Shown here: piece by piece, positions 30,068 through 40,042 of the stretch
How positions within the stretch are numbered: position 1 is the first letter of the stretch
Layout of the letters: each line of letters begins with the position of its first letter
DNA from: Actinomycetota bacterium
GTDB lineage: Bacteria; Actinomycetota; Actinomycetes; Mycobacteriales; Micromonosporaceae
DNA length: 64,000 nucleotides
Reading direction: 5' to 3'
NCBI GenBank assembly: GCA_005885555.1
Contig: VAWN01000037.1
Location: 21,711-85,710, forward strand
Made by a program: the position numbers and the translations under genes
The notes under the pieces: generated by a model
What the model saw: only the letters and a program-made list of their open reading frames with translations
Told to the model about the DNA's origin: nothing
Database searches by the model: none

Positions 30068-33000
30068 GTGCTCGACGAGTTCGGATCCGCGACCCGCGCC
30101 TGGTTCCAGGCGGCGTTCGCCGCGCCCACCGCCGCGCAGGCCGGTGCGTGGGCCGCGATCGGGGCGGGCCGGCATGCGCTCGTGGTCGCGCCGACCGGTT
30201 CCGGTAAGACGCTGGCCGCCTTCCTCTGGTCGCTGGACCGGCTCGCGACCACGCCCGCACCCCCCGACCCGACCCGGCGCTGCCGGGTGCTCTACGTCAG
30301 CCCGCTCAAGGCGCTGGCCGTCGACGTGGAGCGCAACCTGCGCGCCCCGCTGACCGGCATCCGGCAGGCCGCACACCGGCTGGGCCTGCCGCCGCCGGAG
30401 ATCAGCGTCGGGATGCGCACCGGGGACACCCCGGCCGACGAGCGGCGCGCGTTCCAGAAGCACCCGCCGGACATCCTGATCACCACGCCGGAGTCGCTGT
30501 TCCTGCTGCTCACCTCGGCGTCGCGGGAGTCGCTGCGGGGCATCGAGACGGTGATCGTCGACGAGGTACACGCGATGTGCGCCACCAAGCGGGGCGCGCA
30601 CCTGGCGCTGTCGCTGGAGCGGCTCGACACCCTGTTGCCGAGGCCGGCGCAGCGGATCGGGTTGTCGGCGACGGTACGGCCGATCGACGAGACCGCGCGG
30701 TTCCTCGGCGGGGCCGCCCCGGTGGCGGTGGTCCAGCCGCCGAGCGCCAAGACGATCGAGATCAGCGTGGTTGTGCCGGTACCGGACATGACCGAGCTGC
30801 ACGACCAGGAGGACGTCAACAACACGGCGTCGATCTGGCCGGCGGTCGAGGAACGGGTACTGGACCTGATCCAGGCGCACCGGTCGACGATCGTGTTCGT
30901 CAACGCGCGCCGGGGTGCCGAGCGGCTGTGCGCCCGGCTCAACGAGCTGGCCTACGAGCGCGGCGGCGGGGTCCTCGATCCGGGTTCGGCGCCACCGGCG
31001 CAGATCATGGCGGAGTCCGGGGCGGCCGGCGGTGCGCCGCCGGTCGTCGCTCGCGCGCACCACGGCTCGGTGTCCAAGGAGGAGCGCAAGCAGACCGAGG
31101 AGCTGCTCAAGTCCGGCCGGCTGCCGGCCGTCGTGGCGACCAGCAGCCTGGAGCTGGGCATCGACATGGGCGCGGTCGACCTCGTGGTACAGGTCGAGGC
31201 GCCGCCCAGCGTGGCCGCCGGGCTGCAGCGGGTCGGCCGGGCCGGTCACCAGGTCGGTGCGGTGTCGCGTGGCGTGGTCTTCCCCAAGCACCGCGGCGAT
31301 CTGGTGTCCTGCGCGGTCGTCGCGGAACGGATGGTCGACGGCGCGATCGAGGAGCTGCGCTACCCGCGCAACCCGCTCGACGTCCTCGCCCAGCAGATCG
31401 TCGCGATGGTGGCGATGGACCCGTGGCCGGTACCGGAGCTGGCCGCCCTCGTCCGGCGGGCCGCGCCGTTCGCCGGCCTGCCGTCGTCCGCGCTGGACGC
31501 GACGCTGGACATGCTCGCCGGCCGGTACCCGTCGACCGCATTCGCCGAACTGCGCCCGCGGCTGACCTGGGACCGCGACCGCGACCTGCTCAGCGCCCGG
31601 CCGGGCGCGCAGCGGCTGGCCGTCACCAGCGGCGGCACGATCCCCGACCGCGGCCTGTTCGGCGTGTTCCTCGCGGGAGCCTCGCGGGCGGCCCGGGTCG
31701 GCGAGCTGGACGAGGAGATGGTCTACGAGTCCCGGGTCGGCGACGTGTTCCTGCTCGGCTCGACCTCGTGGCGCATCGAGGACATCACCCCTGACCGGGT
31801 CCTGGTCTCCCCCGCGCCCGGTGCCCCGGCCCGGATGCCGTTCTGGAAGGGCGACGCGCTGGGCCGGCCGGTCGAGCTGGGCCGGGCGATCGGCGCACGG
31901 CTGCGCGCTCTGGTCAAGGCACCGCCGGACGCCGCCCGGAGCAGCCTGACCGGGGCCGGGCTGGACGAGTGGGCGGCCGACAACCTGCTCGCCTACCTGT
32001 ACGAGCAGCGGGAGGCGACCCGGGCGCTGCCGGACGACCGCACGGTACTGGTCGAGCGGTTCCGCGACGAGCTGGGCGACTGGCGGCTGGCGGTGCACTC
32101 GGTGCTCGGCGCGAAGGTCAACGGGCCGTGGGCGCTGGCGATCGGGCGGCGCATCGCGGAGCGGTACGGGGTGGACGCGCAGGTGATGCCGTCCGACGAC
32201 GGGATCGTGGTCCGGCTGCCCGACATGCTCAGCGACAGCGATGCCGGTGATCCGCCGGGTGCCGACCTGGTCAGCTTCGAACCGGAGGAGATCTCCGCGC
32301 TGGTCGAGGAGACCGTGGGCACCTCGGCGCTGTTCGCCGCGCGGTTCCGCGAGTGCGCCGCCCGGGCGCTGCTGCTGCCCCGGCGCAACCCGGGCAGGCG
32401 CAGTCCCCTGTGGCAGCAACGGCAGCGCTCGGCGCAGCTGCTCGACGTGGCCCGGGAGTACGCCGACTTCCCGATCACGCTGGAGGCGGCCCGGGAGTGC
32501 CTGCAGGACGTGTTCGACGTGCCCGGTCTCGTCGGGCTGATGCGCGACCTGGCCGGGCGCAAGGTACGGCTGGTCGAGGTGGAGACGCCGCGGCCGTCGC
32601 CGTTCGCCCGCTCGCTGCTGTTCGGCTACGTCGGCGCGTTCCTCTACGAGGGCGACGCGCCGCTGGCCGAGCGGCGGGCTGCCGCGCTGGCCCTGGACAC
32701 GACCCTGCTCGGCGAGCTGCTCGGCCGGGCCGACCTGCGGGAGCTGCTCGATCCGGCGGTGGTGTCGGAGACCGGGCGGCGGCTGCAGTGGCTGACCGGG
32801 GACAAGCGGCCGCGCGACGCCGAAGACGCGGCCGAGGTTCTGCGCATCCTCGGCGATCTGTCCACTGTGGAGGCTGCGGAGCGGGGCGTCCCGGTCGACT
32901 GGCTGGAGACGCTGGAGGTGACCAAGCGGGCGATCCGGGTACGGGTGGCGGGGCAGGAGCGCTGGCTCGGCATCGAGGACGCCGGGCGGTACCGCGACGC

Positions 33001-34570
33001 GCTGGGGGTCGCGTTGCCGGTCGGGCTCGCCGCCGCCTTCGTCGAACCCGGGCCGGATCCGCTGGCTGACCTCATCGGCCGGTACGCCCGGACGCACGGG
33101 CCGTTCGCCGCGGCGACCTGCGCCGCCCGGTTCGGCCTCGGGGTGGCGGTGGTGGAGCAGGCACTGCGCCGGCTCGCCGCGACCGGCCGGGTCACCGCTG
33201 GCGAGTTCACCCCGGCCGGCGCGGGCACCGAGTGGTGCGACGCGGAGATCCTGCGGCTGCTACGCCGCCGGTCGCTCGCCGCGCTGCGCAAGGAGATCGA
33301 GCCGGTACCCGCGACCGCGCTGGCCCGGTTCCTGCCGGCCTGGCACCACGTCGGCTCGTCCGCCCGGGGCGTGGAGGCGGTGGCTGCCGCGGTCGAGCAG
33401 TTGCAGGGCCTCGCCGTACCGGCATCCGCGCTGGAGCGGCTCATGCTGCCCGGCCGGGTGGCCGACTACTCCCCCGCCCACCTCGACGAGCTGTGCGCGT
33501 CCGGCGAGGTGCTGTGGGCCGGCAGCGGCACCATCACCGGCGGGGACGGCTGGGTGACGCTGGCGTTCGCCGACAACGCGCCGCTGCTGCTGCCATCACC
33601 GGCGGACACGCTCGCCCTGACGCCGCTGCACGAGGCGATCCTCGACGCGCTCGACGGCGGGCACGCGCTGTTCTTCCGCGGCCTGGCGGAGCGGACGGGC
33701 GCGGCCGAGAGCGACACGCTGGAAGCGTTGTGGGATCTGGTCTGGGCCGGCCACGTGGCCGGTGACACGCTTGCTCCGCTGCGCGCCCGGCTGGCCGGCA
33801 CCGGCGCGCACCGGGGCCGGCCGACCGCGAGCCGCACCCGGTACCGGCGACCCGGCCGGCCCAGTCCGACCCTGGCACCGCGCACCGGACCGCCGACCGG
33901 TGTCGGCCGGTGGTACCGGCTGCCCGAGCGCGACGCCGACCCCACCCGCCGGGCCGCCGCGCTGACCGACGCACTGCTCGACCGGCACGGCGTGCTGACC
34001 CGGGGCGCGGTGCTGGCGGAGGGCGCGGCGGGCGGCTTCGCCGGCGTCTACCCGGTGCTGTCCGCGCTGGAGGAACGCGGGGCGGTCCGGCGCGGGTACT
34101 TCGTGGAGGGGCTCGGTGCGGCGCAGTTCGCCGTCCCGGGGGCGGTCGACCGGCTGCGCAGCCCGAAGGAGAGCACGGGCGCGACCGTGCTGGCCGCGAC
34201 CGACCCGGCCAACCCGTACGGCGCGGCGCTGCCCTGGCCGGACCGGATCGTCGACAGCGGCGGCGAGGAGGGCGACAAGACGGCCGGGCACCGAGCCGGC
34301 AGGAAGGCGGGTGCGCTGGTGGTACTCGTCGACGGCGAGCTGGTCCTGTACGTCGAGCGCGGCGGCCGCACCCTGCTGTCCTATGTGGACGGTCAGGAGC
34401 ACTTGGGCATGGCGGCCAAGGCGCTGGCGGATGCGGTACATGCGGGGGCGCTGGGTGCGCTGTCGGTCGAGCGGGCCGACGGGGCGCCGGTACACCAGTC
34501 GCCGCTGGGCGATGCCCTGGCCGCGGCCGGCTTCCGGGCCACCCCGCGGGGCCTGCGCCTACGAGGATGA
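30068..34570 (+). CDS. lhr: Lhr-type ATP-dependent helicase
   Basis: 1500-residue superfamily 2 helicase of the long Lhr class, which unwinds DNA:RNA or DNA 3'-5' during repair. Walker A APTGSGKTLAAF, Walker B DEVHAMC, motif III LSATVRP, motif VI QRVGRAGHQV, then the winged-helix/Lhr core and a long C-terminal half (the M. smegmatis Lhr C-terminal region is needed for tetramerisation). The GTG at 30068 is preceded by CAGTAT at six bases; the frame upstream has no start support. The next gene begins 12 bases past the stop. The antisense strand is almost free of stops because of GC skew, but that is not a gene. Confidence 0.95.
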   Translation: MLDEFGSATRAWFQAAFAAPTAAQAGAWAAIGAGRHALVVAPTGSGKTLAAFLWSLDRLATTPAPPDPTRRCRVLYVSPLKALAVDVERNLRAPLTGIRQAAHRLGLPPPEISVGMRTGDTPADERRAFQKHPPDILITTPESLFLLLTSASRESLRGIETVIVDEVHAMCATKRGAHLALSLERLDTLLPRPAQRIGLSATVRPIDETARFLGGAAPVAVVQPPSAKTIEISVVVPVPDMTELHDQEDVNNTASIWPAVEERVLDLIQAHRSTIVFVNARRGAERLCARLNELAYERGGGVLDPGSAPPAQIMAESGAAGGAPPVVARAHHGSVSKEERKQTEELLKSGRLPAVVATSSLELGIDMGAVDLVVQVEAPPSVAAGLQRVGRAGHQVGAVSRGVVFPKHRGDLVSCAVVAERMVDGAIEELRYPRNPLDVLAQQIVAMVAMDPWPVPELAALVRRAAPFAGLPSSALDATLDMLAGRYPSTAFAELRPRLTWDRDRDLLSARPGAQRLAVTSGGTIPDRGLFGVFLAGASRAARVGELDEEMVYESRVGDVFLLGSTSWRIEDITPDRVLVSPAPGAPARMPFWKGDALGRPVELGRAIGARLRALVKAPPDAARSSLTGAGLDEWAADNLLAYLYEQREATRALPDDRTVLVERFRDELGDWRLAVHSVLGAKVNGPWALAIGRRIAERYGVDAQVMPSDDGIVVRLPDMLSDSDAGDPPGADLVSFEPEEISALVEETVGTSALFAARFRECAARALLLPRRNPGRRSPLWQQRQRSAQLLDVAREYADFPITLEAARECLQDVFDVPGLVGLMRDLAGRKVRLVEVETPRPSPFARSLLFGYVGAFLYEGDAPLAERRAAALALDTTLLGELLGRADLRELLDPAVVSETGRRLQWLTGDKRPRDAEDAAEVLRILGDLSTVEAAERGVPVDWLETLEVTKRAIRVRVAGQERWLGIEDAGRYRDALGVALPVGLAAAFVEPGPDPLADLIGRYARTHGPFAAATCAARFGLGVAVVEQALRRLAATGRVTAGEFTPAGAGTEWCDAEILRLLRRRSLAALRKEIEPVPATALARFLPAWHHVGSSARGVEAVAAAVEQLQGLAVPASALERLMLPGRVADYSPAHLDELCASGEVLWAGSGTITGGDGWVTLAFADNAPLLLPSPADTLALTPLHEAILDALDGGHALFFRGLAERTGAAESDTLEALWDLVWAGHVAGDTLAPLRARLAGTGAHRGRPTASRTRYRRPGRPSPTLAPRTGPPTGVGRWYRLPERDADPTRRAAALTDALLDRHGVLTRGAVLAEGAAGGFAGVYPVLSALEERGAVRRGYFVEGLGAAQFAVPGAVDRLRSPKESTGATVLAATDPANPYGAALPWPDRIVDSGGEEGDKTAGHRAGRKAGALVVLVDGELVLYVERGGRTLLSYVDGQEHLGMAAKALADAVHAGALGALSVERADGAPVHQSPLGDALAAAGFRATPRGLRLRG

Positions 34571-34582
34571 GACAGGAGAGAC

Positions 34583-34942
34583 ATGTTCGCCAAGCTGCAC
34601 AACGTCGTCCTTGACTGTCCGGAGCCGGCCAAGCTGGCCGAGTTCTACCGGGAGCTGACCGGCTGGTCGGTGACCGCACACGACGCCGACTGGGTCACGC
34701 TGTCCGATGAGGGATACATCCGGCTGGCCTTCCAGGAGGCGCCCGGCCACCGCCCGCCGGCCTGGCCGGACGAGTCCTCCTCGATGCAGTTCCACCTCGA
34801 CTTCATGGTCGAGGATCTGGCCGAGGCCGGGAAACGGGCGCTGGCGCTGGGCGCCACGAAGTTCGCCCACCAGCCGGGCGGCGCCGACTTCGAGGTGTAC
34901 GCCGACCCCGCCGGGCACCCTTTCTGCCTCTGCGTCAGCTGA
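34583..34942 (+). CDS. VOC family (glyoxalase/bleomycin-resistance fold) protein
   Basis: 119 residues, one VOC unit: FAKLHNVVLDCPEPAKLAEF at the start, then SMQFHLDFMVEDLAEA and FEVYADPAGHPFCLCVS. His/Glu metal ligands are plausible (H6, H78, E109-like positions) but substrate is unknown. GGAGAGAC before the ATG is a good ribosome site, and it is only 12 bases after lhr, so the two are probably cotranscribed. Confidence 0.85.
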   Translation: MFAKLHNVVLDCPEPAKLAEFYRELTGWSVTAHDADWVTLSDEGYIRLAFQEAPGHRPPAWPDESSSMQFHLDFMVEDLAEAGKRALALGATKFAHQPGGADFEVYADPAGHPFCLCVS

Positions 34943-34976
34943 AATCGCCGGACCGGGGCGCGCTAGTCTGCGGGGC

Positions 34977-36431
34977 ATGCCTGACGAGGAGCCGAAGAAG
35001 GAGCAGCCGCAGAAGCCGGATCCGGTCGACGACCTGGTGACCACCGCGCACACGCTGCGCATCGGCGACCGGGAACTGGCCTACACGGCGACGGCCGGGC
35101 GGATCGTGCTGCGCCAGGAGGTTACCACCGACGACGCCTTCGAGGGGCACAAGCCGAAGGCCGAGGTCTTCCTGACGGCGTACACGCTCAACGGTGCCGA
35201 CCCGGCCCGCCGGCCGGTGACGTTCGCGTTCAACGGCGGCCCCGGCTCGTCGAGTGTGTGGCTGCATCTGGGACTGCTCGGCCCGCGACGGGTACTCAGC
35301 GGCGACGTCGACGCACCACAGCCGCCGCCGTACCGGTTGGTGGACAACGCGGAGACCCTGCTGGCGCATTCGGACCTGGTGTTCATCGACCCGGTCTCGA
35401 CGGGGTACTCGCGTGCCGTCACCGGCGAGAAACCCAAGGATTACCACGGCTTCCAGGGCGACCTCGACTCGGTCGCCGAGGTGATCCGGCTGTGGACGTC
35501 GCGGCACGGCCGCTGGCTGTCGCCGAAGTACCTGTGCGGCGAGTCCTACGGCACGTTGCGCGCGGCGGCGCTCAGCGACCATCTCCAGCAGCGCCACGGC
35601 ATGTACCTCAACGGCCTCATCCTCATCTCCGCCGTCCTCGACCTCGGCACGCTGGAGTTCGTCCCCGGCAACGACGTACCGCACCCGCTGTTCCTGCCGA
35701 CCTACGCGGCCATCGCGAACTACCACGGAAAGCATGGCGACCGTCCGCTCGACGCCGTGCTCGCCGAGGCGGAAGCCTTTGCCGGCAAGGAGTACCCGTG
35801 GGCGCTGGCACAGGGTTCCCGACTGTCCACAGTGGACCGTGCGGAGACGGTGGCGCGGCTGGCTCGGCTGGCCGGCGTCAGCGAGGATTACGTCGACCGG
35901 GTCGACCTGCGCATCGAGCACATCCGGTTCTTCACCGAACTGCTGCGCGACCGGCGCCGTACCGTCGGCCGGCTGGACGGCCGCTTCCTCGGCTGGGACG
36001 TCGACTACGGCCAGGAGCGCATGTCAGCCGACCCGTCGTACCTGGCGATCCTCGGCCCGTACACCGCCGCGGTCAACCACTACCTGCGGGTGGACCTGAA
36101 GTACGCCAACGACCTGCCGTACGAGGTGCTGTCCGAGCGGGTACAGCCGTGGTCGTTCAAGGAGTTCGAGGGGCAGCACGTCAACGTGGCCGGGCGGTTG
36201 GCGACGGTGCTGCGGGCGAATCCGAGCCTGCGGGTACACATCGCGGCCGGCTGGTACGACGGCGCCTGCCCGTACTTCGCCGTCGCGCACACCGTCGCCC
36301 ACCTCGGCCTGCCGGAGGAACTGCGCGGCAACATCGGGTTCCGCTACTTCCCCGCCGGCCACATGATGTACGTCCACGAACCCAGCCGGCTGGAGCACTC
36401 GGCCCAGCTGGCCGAGTTCGTCACCGCCTAG
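34977..36431 (+). CDS. S10-family serine carboxypeptidase-like hydrolase
   Basis: 484 residues, no signal peptide, hence cytosolic. Catalytic Ser190 in GESYG, Asp428 in WYDGACP and His462 in PAGHMMY form the triad; NGGPGSSS is the oxyanion/substrate loop. The N-terminus is charged and Pro/Lys rich (EEPKKEQPQKP). Similar proteins occur throughout actinobacteria with unknown substrate. The ATG lies seven bases after TAGTCT (34964-34969), so the message is probably leaderless. Its stop overlaps the Rieske gene stop. Confidence 0.9.
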   Translation: MPDEEPKKEQPQKPDPVDDLVTTAHTLRIGDRELAYTATAGRIVLRQEVTTDDAFEGHKPKAEVFLTAYTLNGADPARRPVTFAFNGGPGSSSVWLHLGLLGPRRVLSGDVDAPQPPPYRLVDNAETLLAHSDLVFIDPVSTGYSRAVTGEKPKDYHGFQGDLDSVAEVIRLWTSRHGRWLSPKYLCGESYGTLRAAALSDHLQQRHGMYLNGLILISAVLDLGTLEFVPGNDVPHPLFLPTYAAIANYHGKHGDRPLDAVLAEAEAFAGKEYPWALAQGSRLSTVDRAETVARLARLAGVSEDYVDRVDLRIEHIRFFTELLRDRRRTVGRLDGRFLGWDVDYGQERMSADPSYLAILGPYTAAVNHYLRVDLKYANDLPYEVLSERVQPWSFKEFEGQHVNVAGRLATVLRANPSLRVHIAAGWYDGACPYFAVAHTVAHLGLPEELRGNIGFRYFPAGHMMYVHEPSRLEHSAQLAEFVTA

Positions 36432-37297
36432 GGCCGGCGCACCTCCACCCGGTCGTCGACGATGCGTACCTTCAGCACCGGCTGCGGCATCGTCGCCGGA
36501 CCGCGCCGCACCGCACCGTCGCGCAGCCGGTAGGTGCTGCCGTGCCACGGGCACACCACGCACGGCTCGTCGTCGATCACGGCCACCGCGCCTTCCGACA
36601 GCGGCCCGGCCATGTGTGCGCACTGCTCAACCGTGACGTGCACGCTGCGCGGCCCGCGGTACACCAGTACGGGTACGTCCGCGACGAGCCGGCGCACCAG
36701 CCTTCCCGGCGGCAGCGCGGTCAGCTCGTCGACCGGCTGCCAGCTGGTCGGCAGCCGGCGCCACGCCGGCTCGGCGTGGTTGAACCCGGTGCCCGACCGG
36801 TAGGCCAGGTGCCCACCGAGGTAGGCGCCGGCCATCGCCGCCGCGAGGCCCAGGCCGCCCAGCGTGCGGCCCGCGGCGTGCCGCCCGCGCAGCCGCGCCA
36901 CCAGCGAGGCCGCGTAGGCCACCGCGGCCGTGCCGTTGGCCAGGCCGTGCCACAGGCCCAGCCGCTCCTGTTCGCGGCCTGCCGCGGCCCAGTCGTTGTA
37001 ACCGGTGACCGCCGACGGTACCGCGGCCGCGAGCCCGAGCCCGACCAGCGCGGTGGCCGCGGCCTCCTGATCCGGTACCGCGTCCAGCACCGCCGCGCCG
37101 ACCCAGGCGCCCACCGGAACGTCGGTCAGGGCAGGGTGCAGCGGATGCCCGAGCCAGGTGCCGTGCAGCGCGTCGGCGACCGGGCCGGGTGGGATGACCC
37201 GGCGGACCGCCCGGCGCACCAGATCGATCACCCCGTCCAGCCGGGACGACCGCTCGACCCGGTCCAGTTGCCGCGCACCGGCCTCCAGCAGATCCAT
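36428..37297 (-). CDS. DUF2231 membrane protein fused to a Rieske [2Fe-2S] domain
   Basis: 289 residues. An N-terminal helical segment is followed by about four membrane helices of the DUF2231 type (HGTWLGHPLHPALTDVPVGAW, LVGLGLAAAVPSAVTG, AGRTLGGLGLAAAMAGAYLGG), then a Rieske domain with ligands Cys226, His228, Cys249 and His252 (CAHMAG, CPWHGST). GGGAGG lies before the ATG. It may act as a membrane electron carrier; partner unknown. Confidence 0.88.
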   Translation of the reverse strand: MDLLEAGARQLDRVERSSRLDGVIDLVRRAVRRVIPPGPVADALHGTWLGHPLHPALTDVPVGAWVGAAVLDAVPDQEAAATALVGLGLAAAVPSAVTGYNDWAAAGREQERLGLWHGLANGTAAVAYAASLVARLRGRHAAGRTLGGLGLAAAMAGAYLGGHLAYRSGTGFNHAEPAWRRLPTSWQPVDELTALPPGRLVRRLVADVPVLVYRGPRSVHVTVEQCAHMAGPLSEGAVAVIDDEPCVVCPWHGSTYRLRDGAVRRGPATMPQPVLKVRIVDDRVEVRRP

Positions 37298-37370
37298 GAC
37301 CGCCTCCCGGGGTACGTTCTCCTGAACGGGTACCCGCACGTCGTCGAACCAACCGCGAAGGGTCGGGCAG

Positions 37371-38333
37371 ATGCAGGCAATCCAGGTACAGCGGCTCGGT
37401 GGCCCGGAGGTGCTCGAACTGGTCGAGGTCGAGCAGCCGCAGCCGGGGCCGGGCCAGGTGCGGGTCGAGGTGGCCGCGGCCGGGGTCAACTTCATCGACG
37501 TGTACCACCGCACCGGGCTGTACCCGAAGCCGCTGCCGTTCATCCCCGGCGACGAGGGTGCCGGCAAGGTGGTCGCGGTCGGCCCCGGGGTGGAGACGGT
37601 CAAGGTCGGTGACCGGGTCGCCTCCACCAACCTCGCCGGCGCCTACGCGCAGTACTCGGTCACCGAGGCCGACCGCGTGGTACCGGTACCCGAGGGCGTG
37701 TCCGACGAACAGGCCGCCGCCCTGCTGTTGCAGGGGTTGACCGCGCACTACCTGGTGAACGACAGCTACCCGGTCAAGCAGGGCGACACGGTCGTCGTGC
37801 ACGCCGCGGCCGGCGGGGTCGGCCTGCTGCTGACCCAGTTGGCGACGAAACGGGGCGCGCGGGTCATCGGTACCGTCTCGGCGCTGGAGAAGGAGAAGCT
37901 CGCGCGCGACGCCGGCGCCGCCGAGGTGATCGGCTACGACAACGTCGCCGAGGACGTGCGCCGGCTGACCGACGGCAAGGGTGTCGCGGCGGTGTACGAC
38001 GGCGTCGGGCGTAGCACGTTCGACGCGAGCCTGGCGAGCCTGCGGCCGCACGGGGTACTGGTGCTGTACGGCCAGTCCAGCGGCCCGGTGCCGCCGTTCG
38101 ACCTGCAGCGGCTGGCGCGCGGCGGCTCGCTGTACATCACCCGGCCCACCCTGGCGCACTTCATCGCCACGCCGGAGGAGCTGGAACGGCGTGCCACCGA
38201 CATCTTCGGCCGGGTCGCCGACGGCACCCTGTCGGTGCACATCGGCGGCCGGTACCCGCTGGCGGAGACCGCGAAGGCGCACACCGACCTGCAGTCCCGC
38301 CGCACCACCGGCAAGCTGCTGCTGCTCCCCTAG
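37371..38333 (+). CDS. NADPH:quinone oxidoreductase
   Basis: 320 residues, zinc-free MDR superfamily: GVNFIDVYHRTGLYP, the coenzyme motif AAAGGVGLLLTQLA, and the closing LQSRRTTGKLLLLP are typical of the QOR type. No zinc-binding cysteines. It probably reduces quinones with NADPH to limit redox stress. Divergent from the Rieske/DUF2231 gene (73-base gap) and convergent with the LLM enzyme. Confidence 0.93.
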   Translation: MQAIQVQRLGGPEVLELVEVEQPQPGPGQVRVEVAAAGVNFIDVYHRTGLYPKPLPFIPGDEGAGKVVAVGPGVETVKVGDRVASTNLAGAYAQYSVTEADRVVPVPEGVSDEQAAALLLQGLTAHYLVNDSYPVKQGDTVVVHAAAGGVGLLLTQLATKRGARVIGTVSALEKEKLARDAGAAEVIGYDNVAEDVRRLTDGKGVAAVYDGVGRSTFDASLASLRPHGVLVLYGQSSGPVPPFDLQRLARGGSLYITRPTLAHFIATPEELERRATDIFGRVADGTLSVHIGGRYPLAETAKAHTDLQSRRTTGKLLLLP

Positions 38334-38363
38334 CTGCCCCGTCCGCTCGCTTCGCTCCCTCAG

Positions 38364-39275
38364 CTAAGCCAGTTGCGGCAACGCCTCCGACGCGATGACG
38401 TCGAGGTGGTCCAGGTCGGACAGGTCGATGATCTGCAGGAAGACCCGGGTGGCGCCCAGTTCGGCGAACCGGCCGAGCTGGTCGACCACCTGGTCCGGGG
38501 TACCGGACAGCGGTGTCGGCTGACCGACCGCCTCGGCCCGCTTGCGCGCCTCGGCGTCGGTCCGTCCACATGCGACAGTCTGCGCGATGGACAGCACCGG
38601 GCCGGTCTCCCGGCCGGCGACCGCGCAGGCACGCGCCACCCGCTCGTACATCACGCGGGTCTGGTCGAGCGTGCCGAACGGTACGTTGAACTCGTCGGCG
38701 AACCGCGCGGCGAGCTGCGGCGTGCGCCTGGGTCCCTTGCCGCCGACGATGACCGGCGGGCCGGGTACCTGGGCCGGCTTCGGCAGCGCGGGCGAGTCGA
38801 CGATCTCGTAGTGCCGCCCGGCGAAGGAGTACCGGTCGCCGGCCGGGGTACGCCACAGTCCGGTGATGATCTCCAGCTGCTCGGCGAGCCGGTCGAAGCG
38901 CTCCCCGAGGGGCGGGAACGGGATCGCGTACGCGCGGTGCTCCGCCTCGAACCAGCCGGCGCCCAGGCCCAGTTCCACCCGGCCGCCGCTCATCTGGTCG
39001 ACCTGGGCCACGCTGATCGCCAGCGGCCCCGGGTACCGGAATGTTGCGGAGGTGACCAGCGTGCCCAGCCGGATCCGGGTGGTCTGCACCGCCAGCGCGC
39101 CCAGCGTCACCCACGAGTCGGTCGGGCCGGGCAGCCCGGCCCGGTCGCCCATGGTCAGGTAGTGGTCGGACCGGAAGTACGCGTCGAAGCCGAGCTCCTC
39201 CGCGTGCTGCGCGATCCGGAGCTGGTCGAGGTAGGACGCCCCGAGTTGGGGCTCGGTGAAGACGGCGAGACGCAT
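38364..39275 (-). CDS. LLM-class F420-dependent oxidoreductase
   Basis: 303 residues, TIM-barrel of the luciferase-like superfamily: MRLAVFTEPQLGASYLDQL, DHYLTMGDRAGLPGPTDSWV, GLGAGWFEAEHRAYAIPFP, VIVGGKGPRRTP. The family uses F420 in actinobacteria; substrate unknown. Starts at ATG 39275 with AGGG upstream; the 344-residue frame adds an unconvincing N-terminus. Confidence 0.9.
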   Translation of the reverse strand: MRLAVFTEPQLGASYLDQLRIAQHAEELGFDAYFRSDHYLTMGDRAGLPGPTDSWVTLGALAVQTTRIRLGTLVTSATFRYPGPLAISVAQVDQMSGGRVELGLGAGWFEAEHRAYAIPFPPLGERFDRLAEQLEIITGLWRTPAGDRYSFAGRHYEIVDSPALPKPAQVPGPPVIVGGKGPRRTPQLAARFADEFNVPFGTLDQTRVMYERVARACAVAGRETGPVLSIAQTVACGRTDAEARKRAEAVGQPTPLSGTPDQVVDQLGRFAELGATRVFLQIIDLSDLDHLDVIASEALPQLA

Positions 39276-39518
39276 GGAATACACCCTGTCAGACCCGCGG
39301 CGCTGTCGCCCGACCGGTCGGTTCTCCCGGATTGCCGGGTATTTTCTGGGCCGCGTCGCCCGACAGTCGCGCAGTGTGGTCGCCGGCAGACTGGTCACAG
39401 CCCCGGACGGGGGATTGGCGAGGCAACGATCCGCCGAGCGTGTTGGTCGCTCTCGGCACGGCGGGGAGCCAGTAGCGAAACCGGCGCCTATGACGTTTCA
39501 CTACGAAGGGCTCACTTC
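39276..39518. other. 243-base intergenic region
   Basis: Divergent spacer between the LLM enzyme and the secreted-protein pair; holds their promoters. TGACGTTTCA and GGGTATTTTC are short AT-rich segments; no clear operator or RNA structure. Confidence 0.4.
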
Positions 39519-39977
39519 ATGCGTAAGTTCCTGCAGCGGACGGTCGTCATCGGTACCACGGTCGCCGTCACCGCCCTCGGCGCCGGCGCCGCCTACGCGT
39601 TCGTCGCCGCCTCCGGGACCGGCTCGTCCAGCCAGAGCGCCACCTCGGCCGCGAACTACCGGCTGGACGTGACGGTCAGCCAGCCGGCCACCCTGGTCCC
39701 GGGCACCACCCAGACGGTCACCGTGACGGTCACGAACAGGGGCCCGGCCAAGGTGCGGATCAGCACCGCGACCCTGTCGCTGGGGACCCTGCCGTCCGGC
39801 GTCGACCAGGCGGCCTACGACACCATCAAGCTGAACCAGCCCGCGGTCCTGGCGCAGGTACTGGACAAGGACGAGACCACCACGTTCACCGGTTCCATCC
39901 AGATCCAGGACTCGGCCACGGTGGACCAGACCTCGCTGCTGGACAAGACGTTCACCCTCAACGCGAACGTCAGCTGA
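39519..39977 (+). CDS. Secreted beta-sandwich protein
   Basis: 152 residues. Signal peptide to about residue 28 (VVIGTTVAVTALGAGAAYAF), then a Ser/Thr-rich stretch and an immunoglobulin-like/CARDB-type domain with alternating strands (YRLDVTVSQPATLVPGTTQT, VTVTVTNRGPAKVRI). GAAGGG lies eight bases before the ATG. It is followed by a second small secreted protein; a strong hairpin separates them. Function unknown; a surface or matrix component is a guess. Confidence 0.8.
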   Translation: MRKFLQRTVVIGTTVAVTALGAGAAYAFVAASGTGSSSQSATSAANYRLDVTVSQPATLVPGTTQTVTVTVTNRGPAKVRISTATLSLGTLPSGVDQAAYDTIKLNQPAVLAQVLDKDETTTFTGSIQIQDSATVDQTSLLDKTFTLNANVS

Positions 39978-39990
39978 CGCAAGTCAACGG

Positions 39991-40021
39991 GGGCCTGCCG
40001 GGCGGTTCGCCCGGCAGGCCC
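39991..40021 (+). terminator. Strong hairpin between two secreted-protein genes
   Basis: GGGCCTGCCGGGC (39991-40003) and GCCCGGCAGGCCC (40009-40021) form a perfect 13-bp stem with a GGTTC loop. No T-run follows; GACCGAGGAG, the ribosome site of the next gene, begins seven bases later. It may attenuate readthrough or stabilise the upstream mRNA so that the two products are made at different levels. Confidence 0.8.
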
Positions 40022-40042
40022 GCCCCGACCGAGGAGAAGCAC

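Noticed and set aside
29933..33097. Minus-strand 1054-residue frame opposite lhr
   Set aside because: Mirror frame of the helicase; no conserved domain visible, Arg/Pro/Gly rich.
38334..38363. Hairpin between qor and the LLM gene (TAGCTG ... CAGCTA)
   Set aside because: Only six matching bases per arm and no pairing inside; not called a terminator.
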